DNA from: Hysterangium stoloniferum
Taxonomy: Eukaryota > Basidiomycota > Agaricomycetes > Hysterangiales > Hysterangiaceae
Reading direction: 5' to 3'
DNA length: 64,000 nucleotides
Assembly (NCBI GenBank): GCA_015178975.1
Contig: WHVD01000028.1
Span: 372,001 to 436,000, forward strand
A model generated the notes under the pieces. The model did not search any database. It was not told the DNA's origin and was given only the letters and a program-made list of their open reading frames with translations. The translations under genes and the position numbers were made by a program. Shown here in pieces: positions 55,064-64,000 of the stretch; the first letter of the stretch is position 1, and the number at the start of each line of letters is the position of its first letter.

Positions 55064-55108
55064 TGTCATGGCAGTACCTTCCTAATTAGGAAGGTAACTG
55101 CCATGACA
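55064..55108. repeat. 45-nt near-perfect palindrome
   Basis: TGTCATGGCAGTACCTTCC and its inverted partner meet at AATT with a single unpaired base per side. It can form a 22-bp hairpin or cruciform. Preceded by an A9 run (55045-55053). Not attached to any element recognised here. Confidence 0.85.
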
Positions 55109-55218
55109 TACAATTTTTTGGTGTCCCATGTCATTTAGAAGTTACATTTTGTTATTTTGGACTTTAGTAAGTTTATTTGAGCATTAACACCACTCAAGGA
55201 AGGGCTAAAACTAAGGAT

Positions 55219-55420
55219 TGTTACGACCGTGTTGTAACCCCATTGCAAACCGATGGTCCCCGATGATACAATTGTTTGCCTGCATTTCAAATCACAAGTC
55301 AAGTCTTCGTATCGGCAACCATTGGTATACCGACACTGATGTATCCTTTCACAGTGATCAAACCCCATTTATGGCCCTGTCAAGTTATACTCATACCATC
55401 TGGTTATGCTTTGATATGTC
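55219..55420 (+). mobile_element. Truncated LTR, family 2
   Basis: TGTTACGACCGTGTTG.. follows 30374-30580 with many CpG to TpG changes, then diverges after TATGTCC. No right end. Confidence 0.65.
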
Positions 55421-55476
55421 CAATGTCAAATATAATTTTATTTTGATAATTTCCAATACAAAATTGATGAAGGATC

Positions 55477-55746
55477 TATTAAAAATAGTATGAGTTGGCG
55501 TATTGTAATACACAATCTACAAGTGGGTAATAGACTTGTAATAATAGTACTTGTTTGTCAATCAATGTGTCAGTTAGTGAATCACCTTCTGACATGATAG
55601 GTAGGATGCTAGTTTAGGTGTACAACTGGTTCTGGCATGCATTAACCTCAGAAAACATGGTCCACAATTAGCATCCTCCTATGAAAAAGTGAGGAAATGG
55701 GTGAACCGCCCCTAGGAAAAGGGTGGTTTCATCACCAATTCCAACA
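55477..55746 (-). mobile_element. Small solo LTR (270 bp), target duplication GGATC
   Basis: Second copy of 16420-16656, with exact GGATC at 55472-55476 and 55747-55751. It has about 36 extra bases near the right end (GGTGAACCGCCCCTAGG..), absent from the other copy. Confidence 0.78.
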
Positions 55747-55751
55747 GGATC

Positions 55752-56895
55752 TACTTAATTTGAAAAAAGAAACATGTCGCGGCACTTGCGCGACAGCATG
55801 ACACCCTGCGCGGCGCTTCCCATAGCATGAAAATAGTACGAGCTTCGCAAAGGCCGGCGACCCGAGCGCTAAAATATTGACAGTCAGTTGTGTGAGAATT
55901 TAGGAAAAATGCTGGCAATCTCTTCTGAAGTCAAATCAATCAAGGTCTGACATGCCGAGTGGTGGCAATGAGGTGAAGCCTGGTCATGAGGCTCAAGGTA
56001 GGCTGGTGGTCATCGGGCAATTTGCCAGCAATTTGACCGCTTGTTTGGCTTAATCGGCTGGGTTCAGGAATCCATCTGAAACCTAACTGATAGTGAGTAA
56101 GTCTCCGAATTGGCTGAAATAAATGATCATTTTCCTTATAAGTAAACGTTCCGAATTGTCATGATAATAGCAAAAGTTTTTTAGCATAGAAGCACTACTA
56201 CCATAGCCAAGTACCAAGTATAACAAATGTTAACCGCACGCCCTCAATCCAAAACACTCAACACTCTTATTTGCCAATTGCTGGTCGAAATCCTTGGTTG
56301 AATATTCGCCAAATTCATTCCAGAGTTCTCATGGGACATATTGACAAACCATCAACTATGCCATCCATCCGATGGGAAATTGATTCGTCCTGCCTACAGA
56401 GATATAGCCTCACCGCATAATTCACGCTCACACTTCTCTCAGTCTCTAAAGATTGCGCGAAGTTTGTAAAATCTACACCACACCTTTAGAAATCCGTAGA
56501 TTATGATCAACCGATCAATAGCAAGCTCACAACTTTTGAGCGAATTATTTCTCGATCGAAAAATCTACATTTAGACATGTTTATTGACATACCGACCTAC
56601 TTTTTGACACCTTTCAAAGTGTTTACAATGTCTATAGTCACATTTATGAATGATTTGAGCAACCTACGCCAGCAGATATAGCCCTCTGCAACTGATCACG
56701 AAAACTTGAAATTGGGGAACAGGGGCTTTATCGATGAGGAGTATTTCCTGACTAGTGACTGTGTTCTGCCCTAAGAAGCTCCCCAACAAAGGGGAGAGAG
56801 AGCCTTCTGAAAAATACATTTCCAATATCGACATACAGGACTGCTAGTAACCAATAATGACTTAGAAGCTAAAAGAATTCTAACGAGGAGTAGAA
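55752..56895. other. Intergenic, probably unique host DNA
   Basis: CpG-containing, unlike the decayed repeats. No open frame with coding features. 3' flank of the arrestin-like gene. Confidence 0.4.
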
Positions 56896-59482
56896 TTAGA
56901 AAGTGATAAGGCGTTGAAGCCTCCAACTCGGGCGTTCCTTCGTCGTCACTGCGCCCAAAACCTTCGCCGCCCGTATCGGATTCGGCCCAACATCCAATGC
57001 GGTTCCCGTAATAGGCAACAAAGACAGATCCGTTGTCTCAACTTCCTTCGCTTTTACCGTTTCAGGCTCGTCTTTGCCGCGAGGAGGAAGGGTCACTATC
57101 CATATGGGCGTTTCGGCCTGGATACCAATCCCTGAAGGGGAAATGTGCGAGTAGTCAGGATGAGTGATCGTGATGGATATTATGTGCTTGATTGAAAAGA
57201 CGTCAGTACCCTCGAAAGTCATGCTTCCAAATCATGCCTACCTCGCATCTGAAACAAGGCATCAGACGTGTACACCGGGAGAGGATATACGGATAGACTC
57301 ACGCCATTGTATCGTACCTGAAGCTGGGGGTTCTCGAACTAACAACCATGACATCGCCATCGAGCCGTACGACCTTCTCTACGATATCTGCCTCATCTAG
57401 CTCTTTCAACGCAGGCGTAGGAGAGGACGATCGTGCTTCTTTGTTTGTTTCTTCCTCCGTTGTTATTGTGAGTTCACGGTTAACTAAGGTTTCGCTGAGA
57501 CTGATCGAGTCATCGGCCTTTGGTAATAAAGAGTATGGTTCCGTAATCTCGTCGGCCGTAACTGAGTTCTGTAAAGCAGAGGGGGCAGACTGACGTGCGA
57601 GTGTAGTAGGAGTCGTAGGAGACACGAGTGGTGACTTCTTGCCATCCCTTGATGCAGTTTTCATTGTTGGCCCTGGTGCCTTGTAAATCAACGGTGCGGG
57701 TCTCAGCTGAGGCATCGTCTCATCTACTGGCGGGCCGTCGTCCGTTTTCCATATGCGACCCTGAGAGAGTCTAATTAATGTTCGGTTACGGCGAGCCGAA
57801 TTGCGAGGTTTCAGTGAATCCGTTCCATATATTTCTGACTGTGAGAACACAACATCGAAGGAATCAGGATGGCTTAACGCTTCAAGGGCGGCTGTAGAGC
57901 TTGACCAGAGCAAAAGGCCATATTTGATTTTTTGACCTGGGGAGTAGACCTCAGGTGTCTGGACACCGAGCTTGTAAGGCAAGCAACAAGGCCAATTATT
58001 AGCTTGTAAAAAACATCGAAATGTCGACTGAGCCACTCACGAGGCCCTCTAACTCGATAATCTCACCCTGAAAGCGACCTCGACCACCAAATGGTGTGAT
58101 CGTCCACCCACCAATAACTTCACGCTGAAAAGGCCAATCTTCACGAGCTGGGATGAAAGGGAATGGGACATCTTCTCTAGGTGTTGGTCTAACCCTTGGA
58201 TAGTAGGAGAACGGTATATCAAGCCTGCAAATTAGGATGTTTCAATGTCTATACTCTTGGAGATAAAGATTGACACACTCAGCGGCAGGGGTTAATTCCA
58301 TGCCATATTCGATATTTAAACCAACACCATACGATATCGCTCCTTCGAAGCCCCGGTGGACTCCCTCCGGCCGTCTTATGATGGTAGTGGCTTAGCGCAA
58401 AATGTTAGCCATGATTTCAGCGGAAGCACAAGAGGTAGTTACGTGGCAGAGGTACCCATGCGACAGCCTTGTGAAAAAGAATACGTGAGTATGGTGTATA
58501 AATTCCCAAAATCTCGAATAATCATTACTCACGTCCATGTCCATATCTTCGGGGGCGGCTTAACCTTCACAAATCGAGGCAGGGAAGGAAACTCAAATGG
58601 CTACATGTGTACCAGTAAGCATACGGAAAGAGTATCAATAAACGAGTTTAACTTACAAATATATACGTGCCGGGTGGGAAATGACCATCCTCAGGAATTC
58701 CTGGAGATGAGAGCGTGGTTGTGGTATGGTTGATCAATCCTCCTAATAGCCCGTGCTGAGTGCTGCGGTATAGATTTGCATGAAAGACGACCAAAGGCTT
58801 TCCAACCAGCTTTATGACACTTTCAGCTTTTCCGTAGAGCTAGACGTTATGGATGACGAGACAGTCGGAAAATTAACTGGATATTTAGTGAAGATTATGT
58901 ACATACCCACACATCAACTGCAGTCAAGGTCGTAGGCTTGTCAAATTTGAGCCAGATTTCACCCTGAATCTTGGCTGTATAATGTGAGTATTGAATATCT
59001 TAGGTCTAAGATCGCCCACATTCATTAAAGTACCTGGCCCGATGGGCATTTGGTGGCGAGTAATTATATAAGATAATGGACGAGGTTGCACGTCTATCTG
59101 GCCCATTAAGGTTTGAATCAGAGACGGCGTGAGCAGTTGTAAACGGTCCACCCTGATCCTCAGGCGCCGTTCCAGGCATGTCAGAGGGGAAAGGCGCATC
59201 ACCATGATACCACTTCGGTGCTCCCATACGCGATACTTCAGCTCTACGACGTTTGGGGACACGATTTCCACCCGTGAATAAACTATAGAAACTTGCTACA
59301 CTCTCTGCAACAGATCGCACGGAACGAAGAGTAGCGCCACTACTTGAGCGAATAGACGCTGCGTCCTTGTTGTTGAATGTTTTTCGCGAACTGATAGGCA
59401 AATTGTTGGGAGGTGCTGTTTTATTCATGGCTGCCTTCTTGTTCAGAGCGTCCTTCAATAATGACATTGTACGTGAGGACAC
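56896..59482 (-). CDS. Arrestin-like (arrestin N-domain) protein, about eight exons
   Basis: Exon blocks on the minus strand: Ser/basic N-terminus from an ATG at 59482; IDVQPRPLSYII..; intron; KIQGEIWLKFDKPTTLTAVD + VWLYGKAESVIKLVGKPL; LSSPGIPEDGHFPPGTYIF; PFEFPSLPRFVKVKPPP; GFEGAISYGVGLNIEYGMEL; LDIPFSYYPRVRPTPREDVP; GGWTITPFGGRGRFQGEIIE; then VYSPGQKIKYGLLLWSSSTA in a long exon (57299-58000), a Ser/Pro-rich region, and a last exon (56896-57222) with TLPPRGKDEPE. The GE(I/V)W..F, PGTY.F.F.LP and ISY.V order is that of fungal arrestin-like adaptors, which recruit HECT ubiquitin ligases to membrane proteins; the PPxY motif used for that is not obvious here. Several introns are clear (for example 58990-59040 area, GTGTGT..TTTGCAG); the junction between the first two blocks is unresolved. 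Exact exon ends need transcript data. Confidence 0.6.
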
Positions 59483-60479
59483 AGATGCAGCTATCAGCCT
59501 TAAGTATCTGTTCTGAGAGCATGGTAATGTTCAAAGTGCCGGTCTGCAAGGCACCGATCCTCTTTCCGAGGTTGTCGGCATCTAACTTGGGCGCTTAGTA
59601 GATATAGAGCGGACCATTAAGAGACCGCAACTTTTAAATGGCTGATATAAAAAGGATTTCTTATTCCTCTAGTTTAAAAATTCTTTTGACTACTTGAAAT
59701 GAATGCGATTGTCACCACTCTCAAAACTGTGAGAGTTATAAATTTTCCGTAACAAATATTAGCCACATATGGACAAAAACGGTAATTCCAAGTCAAACAG
59801 GCGTGCTACGCTCTCTAGAACGCCTAGGTGTGATTTATAGTGCTTGAAGCTAAAGGTCTTAACTTGAAACTGGGCCTCTTGTACCTCGAAACCTGAAACA
59901 ATTATAGGTTAGTGAAATCACGTGACAATATGAAAAGTGGGCTCAGTGAGAGATGATCAGATATCACGTGATCTGATGCAAGTGTGGGAGTTATGGTGTA
60001 CAAAAAGTGTGGTGCTCAGGCACACATCTGTAAACCTGACCCATTGTTGAACAAACTCTTACATATGCAACCACCGGCGAGCAGGGTGTGGGAGTTATAA
60101 AAGTGTGGTGCTCAGGCACACATCTGTAACCCTGAGCACCTATTGTTAAACAAGGCGCTGGCCGCAGCCCAGATTGTGACGCGTATTCATTTCATGTCTT
60201 GGCCTGTCAAAATCTGTACAAATATACATGTGCTGGATGTATTGTACTCCTTCGTCACATCAACTGGCTGCCACATGTTGATTCTGCCAATTGAAAACAG
60301 ATCACCGATTACTATTACCCTGACGCCGCCTCGCTCCTCGAAGGCGCGTTGAATCCTCCAAAAGGTAGCGGATAGGCACAGCGTATTTCACCTCATAAGC
60401 TGATTTTAACAAAGTATAAGTACCAAGTGGATAAGACAACCCAGCTAATCTATTTGTGATATACACCCCATCAGTCGCC
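59483..60479. promoter_or_regulatory. Intergenic with two CACGTG sites and a duplicated segment
   Basis: CACGTG at 59919-59924 and 59965-59970; the second lies in the near-palindrome ATCAGATATCACGTGATCTG. CACGTG is the E-box bound by fungal bHLH factors (Pho4/Cbf1 type); function here is inferred only. 59982-60055 and 60086-60155 are direct repeats (GTGTGGGAGTTAT, GTGTGGTGCTCAGGCACACA). It separates the arrestin-like gene from the secreted-peptide gene. Confidence 0.4.
59982..60155 (+). repeat. Two direct repeats of about 70 bp
   Basis: Units share GTGTGGGAGTTAT, AAGTGTGGTGCTCAGGCACA, CATCTGTAA and ATTGTT.AACAA at matching order; the second has a 6-bp deletion. Each unit carries the inverted pair GTGTGGTGCTC..GGCACACA. 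Confidence 0.75.
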
Positions 60480-60656
60480 ATGCAATTCACATTTTTCAAC
60501 GTCGTTCTCGCAGTTTTGCTCCTCCCCTTTGTCTCTTCCAGTCCCAACCCCCCTGGTGAGTTCTTTCTCCTTCTTGCAAGATACGCGGCTTTGGGCTTAA
60601 CACGCGCAGATATGGTTCAGCCTCGTGAACCTCAGGCTACAAGTCCTCCCTGGTAG
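60480..60656 (+). CDS. Predicted small secreted peptide, 40 aa, two exons
   Basis: ATG at 60480. Exon 1 60480-60555, intron 60556-60609 (54 nt, GTGAGT..CGCAG), exon 2 60610-60656. The joined length is 123 nt, exactly 41 codons. Residues 1-20 form a classic signal peptide: short N-region MQFTFFN, hydrophobic core VVLAVLLLPFV, then small residues SSS. The mature part (about 20 residues: PNPPD..MVQPREPQATSPPW) is Pro-rich, Cys-free and acidic-neutral, with no CaaX end, so it is not a lipidated mating pheromone. Without splicing the frame would also stay open, giving a longer C-terminus, so the intron is an inference from good splice sites. Possible roles (apoplastic peptide, effector-like) are speculative. 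Unrecognised family. Confidence 0.45.
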   Translation: MQFTFFNVVLAVLLLPFVSSSPNPPGEFFLLLARYAALGLTRADMVQPREPQATSPPW

Positions 60657-61901
60657 CATATTAATTACAAGGCTGAGAAATGATGTAATCTCCGTGCACA
60701 TATTCGGTCTGAAGGTGAGCCTTGATTCATTCCTCTAACTCGAATACGCAGGCTGACCTTCCCTGTCCAGTAGGTTTTTCTCTCGGGGCATTGTAGGATG
60801 CATTGTTGTCTCAAGTTCCTGCACCTGTCGCATTCTTTAGTTGGCGGAATTGTTGGTTACGCATGCGAACAAGCTTGCTTGAATCTTTATTGCATCGTAG
60901 AGCTCTTTGAGAGCTAATGAGGAATCACTTTGGGATTAAGCCAACGCTTGTCGTGCTGCGGCCCTTGATCCGTTGTGTTCAAGGATCTATAAAAGAAGTG
61001 TACTTATGACGCTATCAATAGAAGCAAATGAATCTTAACAGTTGATAAATTTTCAATTCTTCATTATTCCCAGGGCATGACCCGTGTGGAAGTCGCTACT
61101 CAAAGTTAAGAATTCTTCGCTAATTCAAATGGAATGGTGTTGCCCGCCATCTGCTAAAAGTGATTGTCGGGGTACATGGTATATTCGCTGACTTTTGGCC
61201 GGAAGTGCTGTGGGGCTGTGATAAAAAAGATTCACTTATCCCCATTGGCAGCTATACCAATGGAAACCATCCCTATCTGTTGAGAAGGAGAACACCGCGA
61301 TCACTGTTGTGGTTAGGGTCGACCATCACGCCGGGAATCGGGGCAACAATCACAGCGTTTTGGAGCCCTTTAATTATAATCTAAATATATAAGATTTATT
61401 GTAAAAGTATTAATTGATCAAAATTGATGAGCCTGCGGAATCGTCCTCTGAATAGCTCAAATTATATGAAATGGGGCTGGGACGGCTATTCTTGGGACGA
61501 TCAGGAGTTAGAAAGGAAGGAGACTTAGGCCGATACGCTGTAAGCCTGGTGCCCCCAGTCTTACGCACGACCTCTTACTTGTTACGTAATGAATCGGTTT
61601 TTCCTGTTGCCCGTCATGTATACCGTTCGCTCGTGGTCCTATCAACCTGTGCGACCCTGACCCAGTGAGCCTATTTGACGACAGGTTTTCACATGCCATT
61701 CCCTGACTCTCTGAGAGTAATCTAATTTTTCGGCTAGCCGGTGTTGAGACTGACTCAGACAAGGATCCATTTGCGGAAATAAATTAGAACTTGACTAACT
61801 GACTCAATCGAGACAGGGCCCTCAGGGACTCAGAACATATCAGGCCTTGAATTATTTAAATTTAAAAATTCATATTAATTAGTGATACCAATATACAGCT
61901 A
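60657..61901. other. Intergenic, no supported gene
   Basis: Short frames only (61160-61384, 61471-61668). None has a recognisable motif or clean splice structure. Composition is host-like, with CpG present. Confidence 0.4.
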
Positions 61902-62516
61902 TGTTATTACCACATGTTATTTGCAATTATATGCACAAGATCAATAATATACAACAACATAAACTGCATGTCCAATTCTGCCTCTGCCCCCATTCTGACA
62001 ACGAAAGCCATCAAAGATTTCACCAGTTGAATGCTGTCTGGGTTACTTCTATATCCATATCAATCCATGAACACAAAAACCCTGACAATCCTTTTCCTAC
62101 ACCCTCCTTGCACTATCAACACCACACATTGGCAAAGGTAGATGTTGTGATTCAGGCCCACACATTCTCTCCTTTTGTTCCCGTTCACCCCATTGTTCCC
62201 TTTGTTTGTTCTCTGTGCTCATTGTTTCCTTAGTGCCCATTGTTACCTATGATCTCTTGTTACCTATGCCCTAGTTTTTTCCTTTTGTGTCACCTCCCAC
62301 TATTGTTCGCAATTGCACTTAAATACATGCAAATTGACATCAGATACCCCAGTCGAGTTACTCTCTACGAGTCAACTGAGGTATGTTGTTCTTTCACTAA
62401 CTACTAGACAAAATACTGACTCTATAGTAGATACTATCTGTTCTAGGTACTTATTTAATCCGAGTCGAGCTACTCTCTACGAGTCGACTGAGATACTATC
62501 TGTTCTAGTTATTACA
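61902..62516 (+). repeat. 5' LTR of copia D (615 bp)
   Basis: Starts TGTTATTACCACATG and ends TAGTTATTACA directly before the primer-binding site. Near its 3' end two copies of GAGTCGAG(C/T)TACTCTCTACG lie about 110 bp apart, each followed by AGTC(A/G)ACTGAG, an internal duplication in the R/U5 region. The left end is inferred from the LTR-like TG..CA ends. Confidence 0.7.
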
Positions 62517-62529
62517 GGTTATGGGCCCC
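62517..62529 (+). other. Primer-binding site of copia D
   Basis: GGTTATGGGCCCC follows the LTR without a gap; identical in its first 11 bases to those of copia B and C and complementary to the anticodon arm of initiator tRNA-Met. Confidence 0.75.
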
Positions 62530-62656
62530 GTCCCTAGTTGATAAGTAACAAAAGAACAACATACACCGAACCTGAACCCAAACCCGAACCTCAAACTCGA
62601 GAACAAATGCTGACCCAAACCCAAACCGAAATCCCTGAAATATTTCACAAACGACA

Positions 62657-63574
62657 ATGTCCACACAACCTTCCCTGTTCCAACTCCCTGCTGATGAACG
62701 TTTTGATGGAAATAAATGGCACTCCTGGAAGGAAACTATTCTGACCGCTGCACATGCACGAGGAGTACATGGGTATTTGGACAGAACAATAGTGAAACCC
62801 GGAGCTGTCTCACCAACCGCTCCAGCACCAGCAGCAACGAGCTATTGGGGCTCTGCAACACCGACCCCAGATGAATGGGAACAACACGATGCATATGTGA
62901 AAAGTATGATAACACTTAACATAAAAAATGCTCTTGGTTTTGGAATAAGATCAACACAGACAGCAATGGAAGCCTGGAAAGCACTCACTATCACTTATGA
63001 TGCTATCTCAGACATTGGCCTCCTCAATGCTGAGAATGCACTCTGTATAATTCAACATGTTGATGGCGCAGACTTGACAGCCCATTTCACAGCTCTCCGG
63101 GAAGCCTGGGAGAAAGCCACCGCACAAGGAAGCAAAATAACTGATTCTGACTTCCGTATTATAATATTAGGGTCAATGCCAGGGGAATGGTCAATCTATA
63201 TAAGCACACTTTATGATCAAAAATCTTCAGCAGAGGTTATTGTGAAACTCACCATGCATGATGCCACACTGGCACGTCATAGAAAAACGACAACCCAGCC
63301 AATGCAAGCACTTGCCACAGCACAGTCAAAGGCTACTAAAAGCTCACTCATATGCTCGAATCCATCCTGCCGAAGGACAGGACATACTATTGACAAGTGT
63401 TTTAAGGAACAGAGGGCCAGTACCCGGATTGGTGGAAGAAAAAGGGGAACATTACTACGAGTGGAAACAATGGAATCATTTCAGCTGCTTCACCAGTGCC
63501 GAAACCTGCAAGCCAGACGACTACAGCCAACATTGCACTTGTATCTCCAGAGCAAGTCACCAGTACAGTCATGA
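62657..63574 (+). CDS. Copia D Gag with CCHC zinc knuckle
   Basis: ATG at 62657. The N-terminal Gag domain (FDGNKWHSWKETILTAAHAR) is followed by a helical core (ENALCIIQHVDGADLTAHFT; FRIIILGSMPGEWSIYIS) and the knuckle CSNPSCRRTGHTIDKC (near 63355-63403). Shortly after the knuckle the coding continuation moves to the -1 frame (EGQYPDWWKKKGN), so the last 50 or so codons of this frame are probably not used. The same position and direction of change occurs in copia B. Gag assembles the particle and binds RNA through the knuckle. Confidence 0.8.
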   Translation: MSTQPSLFQLPADERFDGNKWHSWKETILTAAHARGVHGYLDRTIVKPGAVSPTAPAPAATSYWGSATPTPDEWEQHDAYVKSMITLNIKNALGFGIRSTQTAMEAWKALTITYDAISDIGLLNAENALCIIQHVDGADLTAHFTALREAWEKATAQGSKITDSDFRIIILGSMPGEWSIYISTLYDQKSSAEVIVKLTMHDATLARHRKTTTQPMQALATAQSKATKSSLICSNPSCRRTGHTIDKCFKEQRASTRIGGRKRGTLLRVETMESFQLLHQCRNLQARRLQPTLHLYLQSKSPVQS

Positions 63575-64000
63575 GTAACTTCTATGCATTTATGACTAAA
63601 GTTACCCAACCGCCCACACTGGGGATCATCACATATGCCGATTCCGCTGCAAGTGACCATTGTTTCATTGATATAAATGATTTCTGTACTTACACCACCC
63701 TCACCAAGAAAAGTGGCACCACAGTGACTGCAGGAGGAACTTTTAATATAGCCGGCACAGGGACTGTCAGGAAACAAGTATCTTTTGAGGGACATACAAT
63801 TGACATAAACTTCGAAAATGCACTACACACCCCGGACCTATCTCATAACTTGATGTCCATAGGGCGTTTAGATAAAGCGGGCTGCCATTCTGTTTTTGGA
63901 AGAGGAAACGTTGTCTTCATAGACAAGGATAATAAGCCTTTCATGTGTGGAAGGGGAGAAGGTACAATGTATGAGGTGGACTTGCTTTCAACAACATATC
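63420..64000 (+). CDS. Copia D Pol, start (protease region), cut by window edge
   Basis: The -1 frame relative to Gag is open from about 63410 to the edge: EGQYPDWWKKKGNITTSGNN .. then ITYADSAASDHCFIDINDF, the place of the aspartic protease, where the usual D-S/T-G-A is D-S-A-A. Next is LHTPDLSHNLMSIGRLDKAG, the conserved protease-to-integrase linker of copia. The Gly to Ala change in the protease triad is unusual but recurs in some fungal copia families (from memory, not checked). Confidence 0.75.

Larger units (their letters stand above)
61902..64000 (+). mobile_element. Ty1/copia element D, left part (cut by window edge)
   Basis: 5' LTR, primer-binding site, gag and the first 200 codons of pol are present in order. 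The right part lies outside the window, so the target duplication cannot be tested (left flank AGCTA). Sequence is largely intact. Confidence 0.85.

Noticed and set aside
58356..58733. 125-codon plus-strand frame opposite the arrestin-like gene
   Set aside because: Antisense to exons and introns of the minus-strand gene; no motif.

Overview
The window looks like nuclear DNA of a filamentous fungus, most likely an Agaricomycete. A Rhizoctonia-type genome is my inference from the mix of families (expanded caspase-like proteins, copia and chromodomain-gypsy elements, Tc1 and pogo transposons, very short introns). Host genes have 43-69 nt GT-AG introns. There are no operons, no prokaryotic signals and no CRISPR arrays.

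Host genes are few. They are: a decayed caspase-like gene with both catalytic positions substituted (58-2036, +); a frameshifted coiled-coil gene (4205-4752, -); an intron-containing tRNA-Lys(CTT) (5658-5753, -); a seven-exon, 535-residue class V aminotransferase of the molybdenum-cofactor sulfurase type without a MOSC domain (18998-20951, +); an arrestin-like gene of about eight exons (56896-59482, -), with a relic of a paralogue at 16340; and a two-exon gene for a 40-residue predicted secreted peptide (60480-60656, +).

Almost everything from 6 to 55 kb, and again after 61.9 kb, is layered mobile DNA. 6.0-11.3 kb is a transposon with about 1.05-kb terminal inverted repeats, itself hit by two solo LTRs. 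12.3-15.4 kb is a LINE 3' end, a 915-bp MULE-like element with a near-perfect 9-bp target duplication, and a Tc1 relic carrying a solo LTR. 21.6-30.2 kb is a three-level nest: an old copia element was split at a TA by a Tc1 element (21860-28638), whose transposase gene was in turn split by a young full-length copia element (22215-27408, target duplication CCACC). 33.8-35.7 kb is a pogo/CENP-B-type transposase relic. 39.7-52.1 kb holds a chromodomain gypsy relic, a copia gag relic, two CACTG-type foldback MITEs, three copies of a GGAGGATA-ended element with 3-bp target duplications, and a roughly 345-bp TTTCCC array. The right edge cuts a copia element (61902 onward) with LTR, primer-binding site, gag and the start of pol.

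Three patterns cut across the window. Several solo LTRs have exact 5-bp target duplications, so insertion followed by LTR-LTR recombination was frequent. Old LTR copies differ from GC-rich copies mainly by CpG to TpG/CpA changes, as expected of cytosine methylation decay. All three copia elements with a visible leader begin it with GGTTATGGGCC, which matches the anticodon arm of initiator tRNA-Met as in Drosophila copia.

I found no clearly new multi-gene system. The most novel items are the unnamed DNA-transposon families (17385, 39699/48937/50227, 42709, 43709, 12786, 6016), the half-tRNA primed copia lineage with gag-pol frame changes just after the zinc knuckle, and the inactive caspase-like gene.
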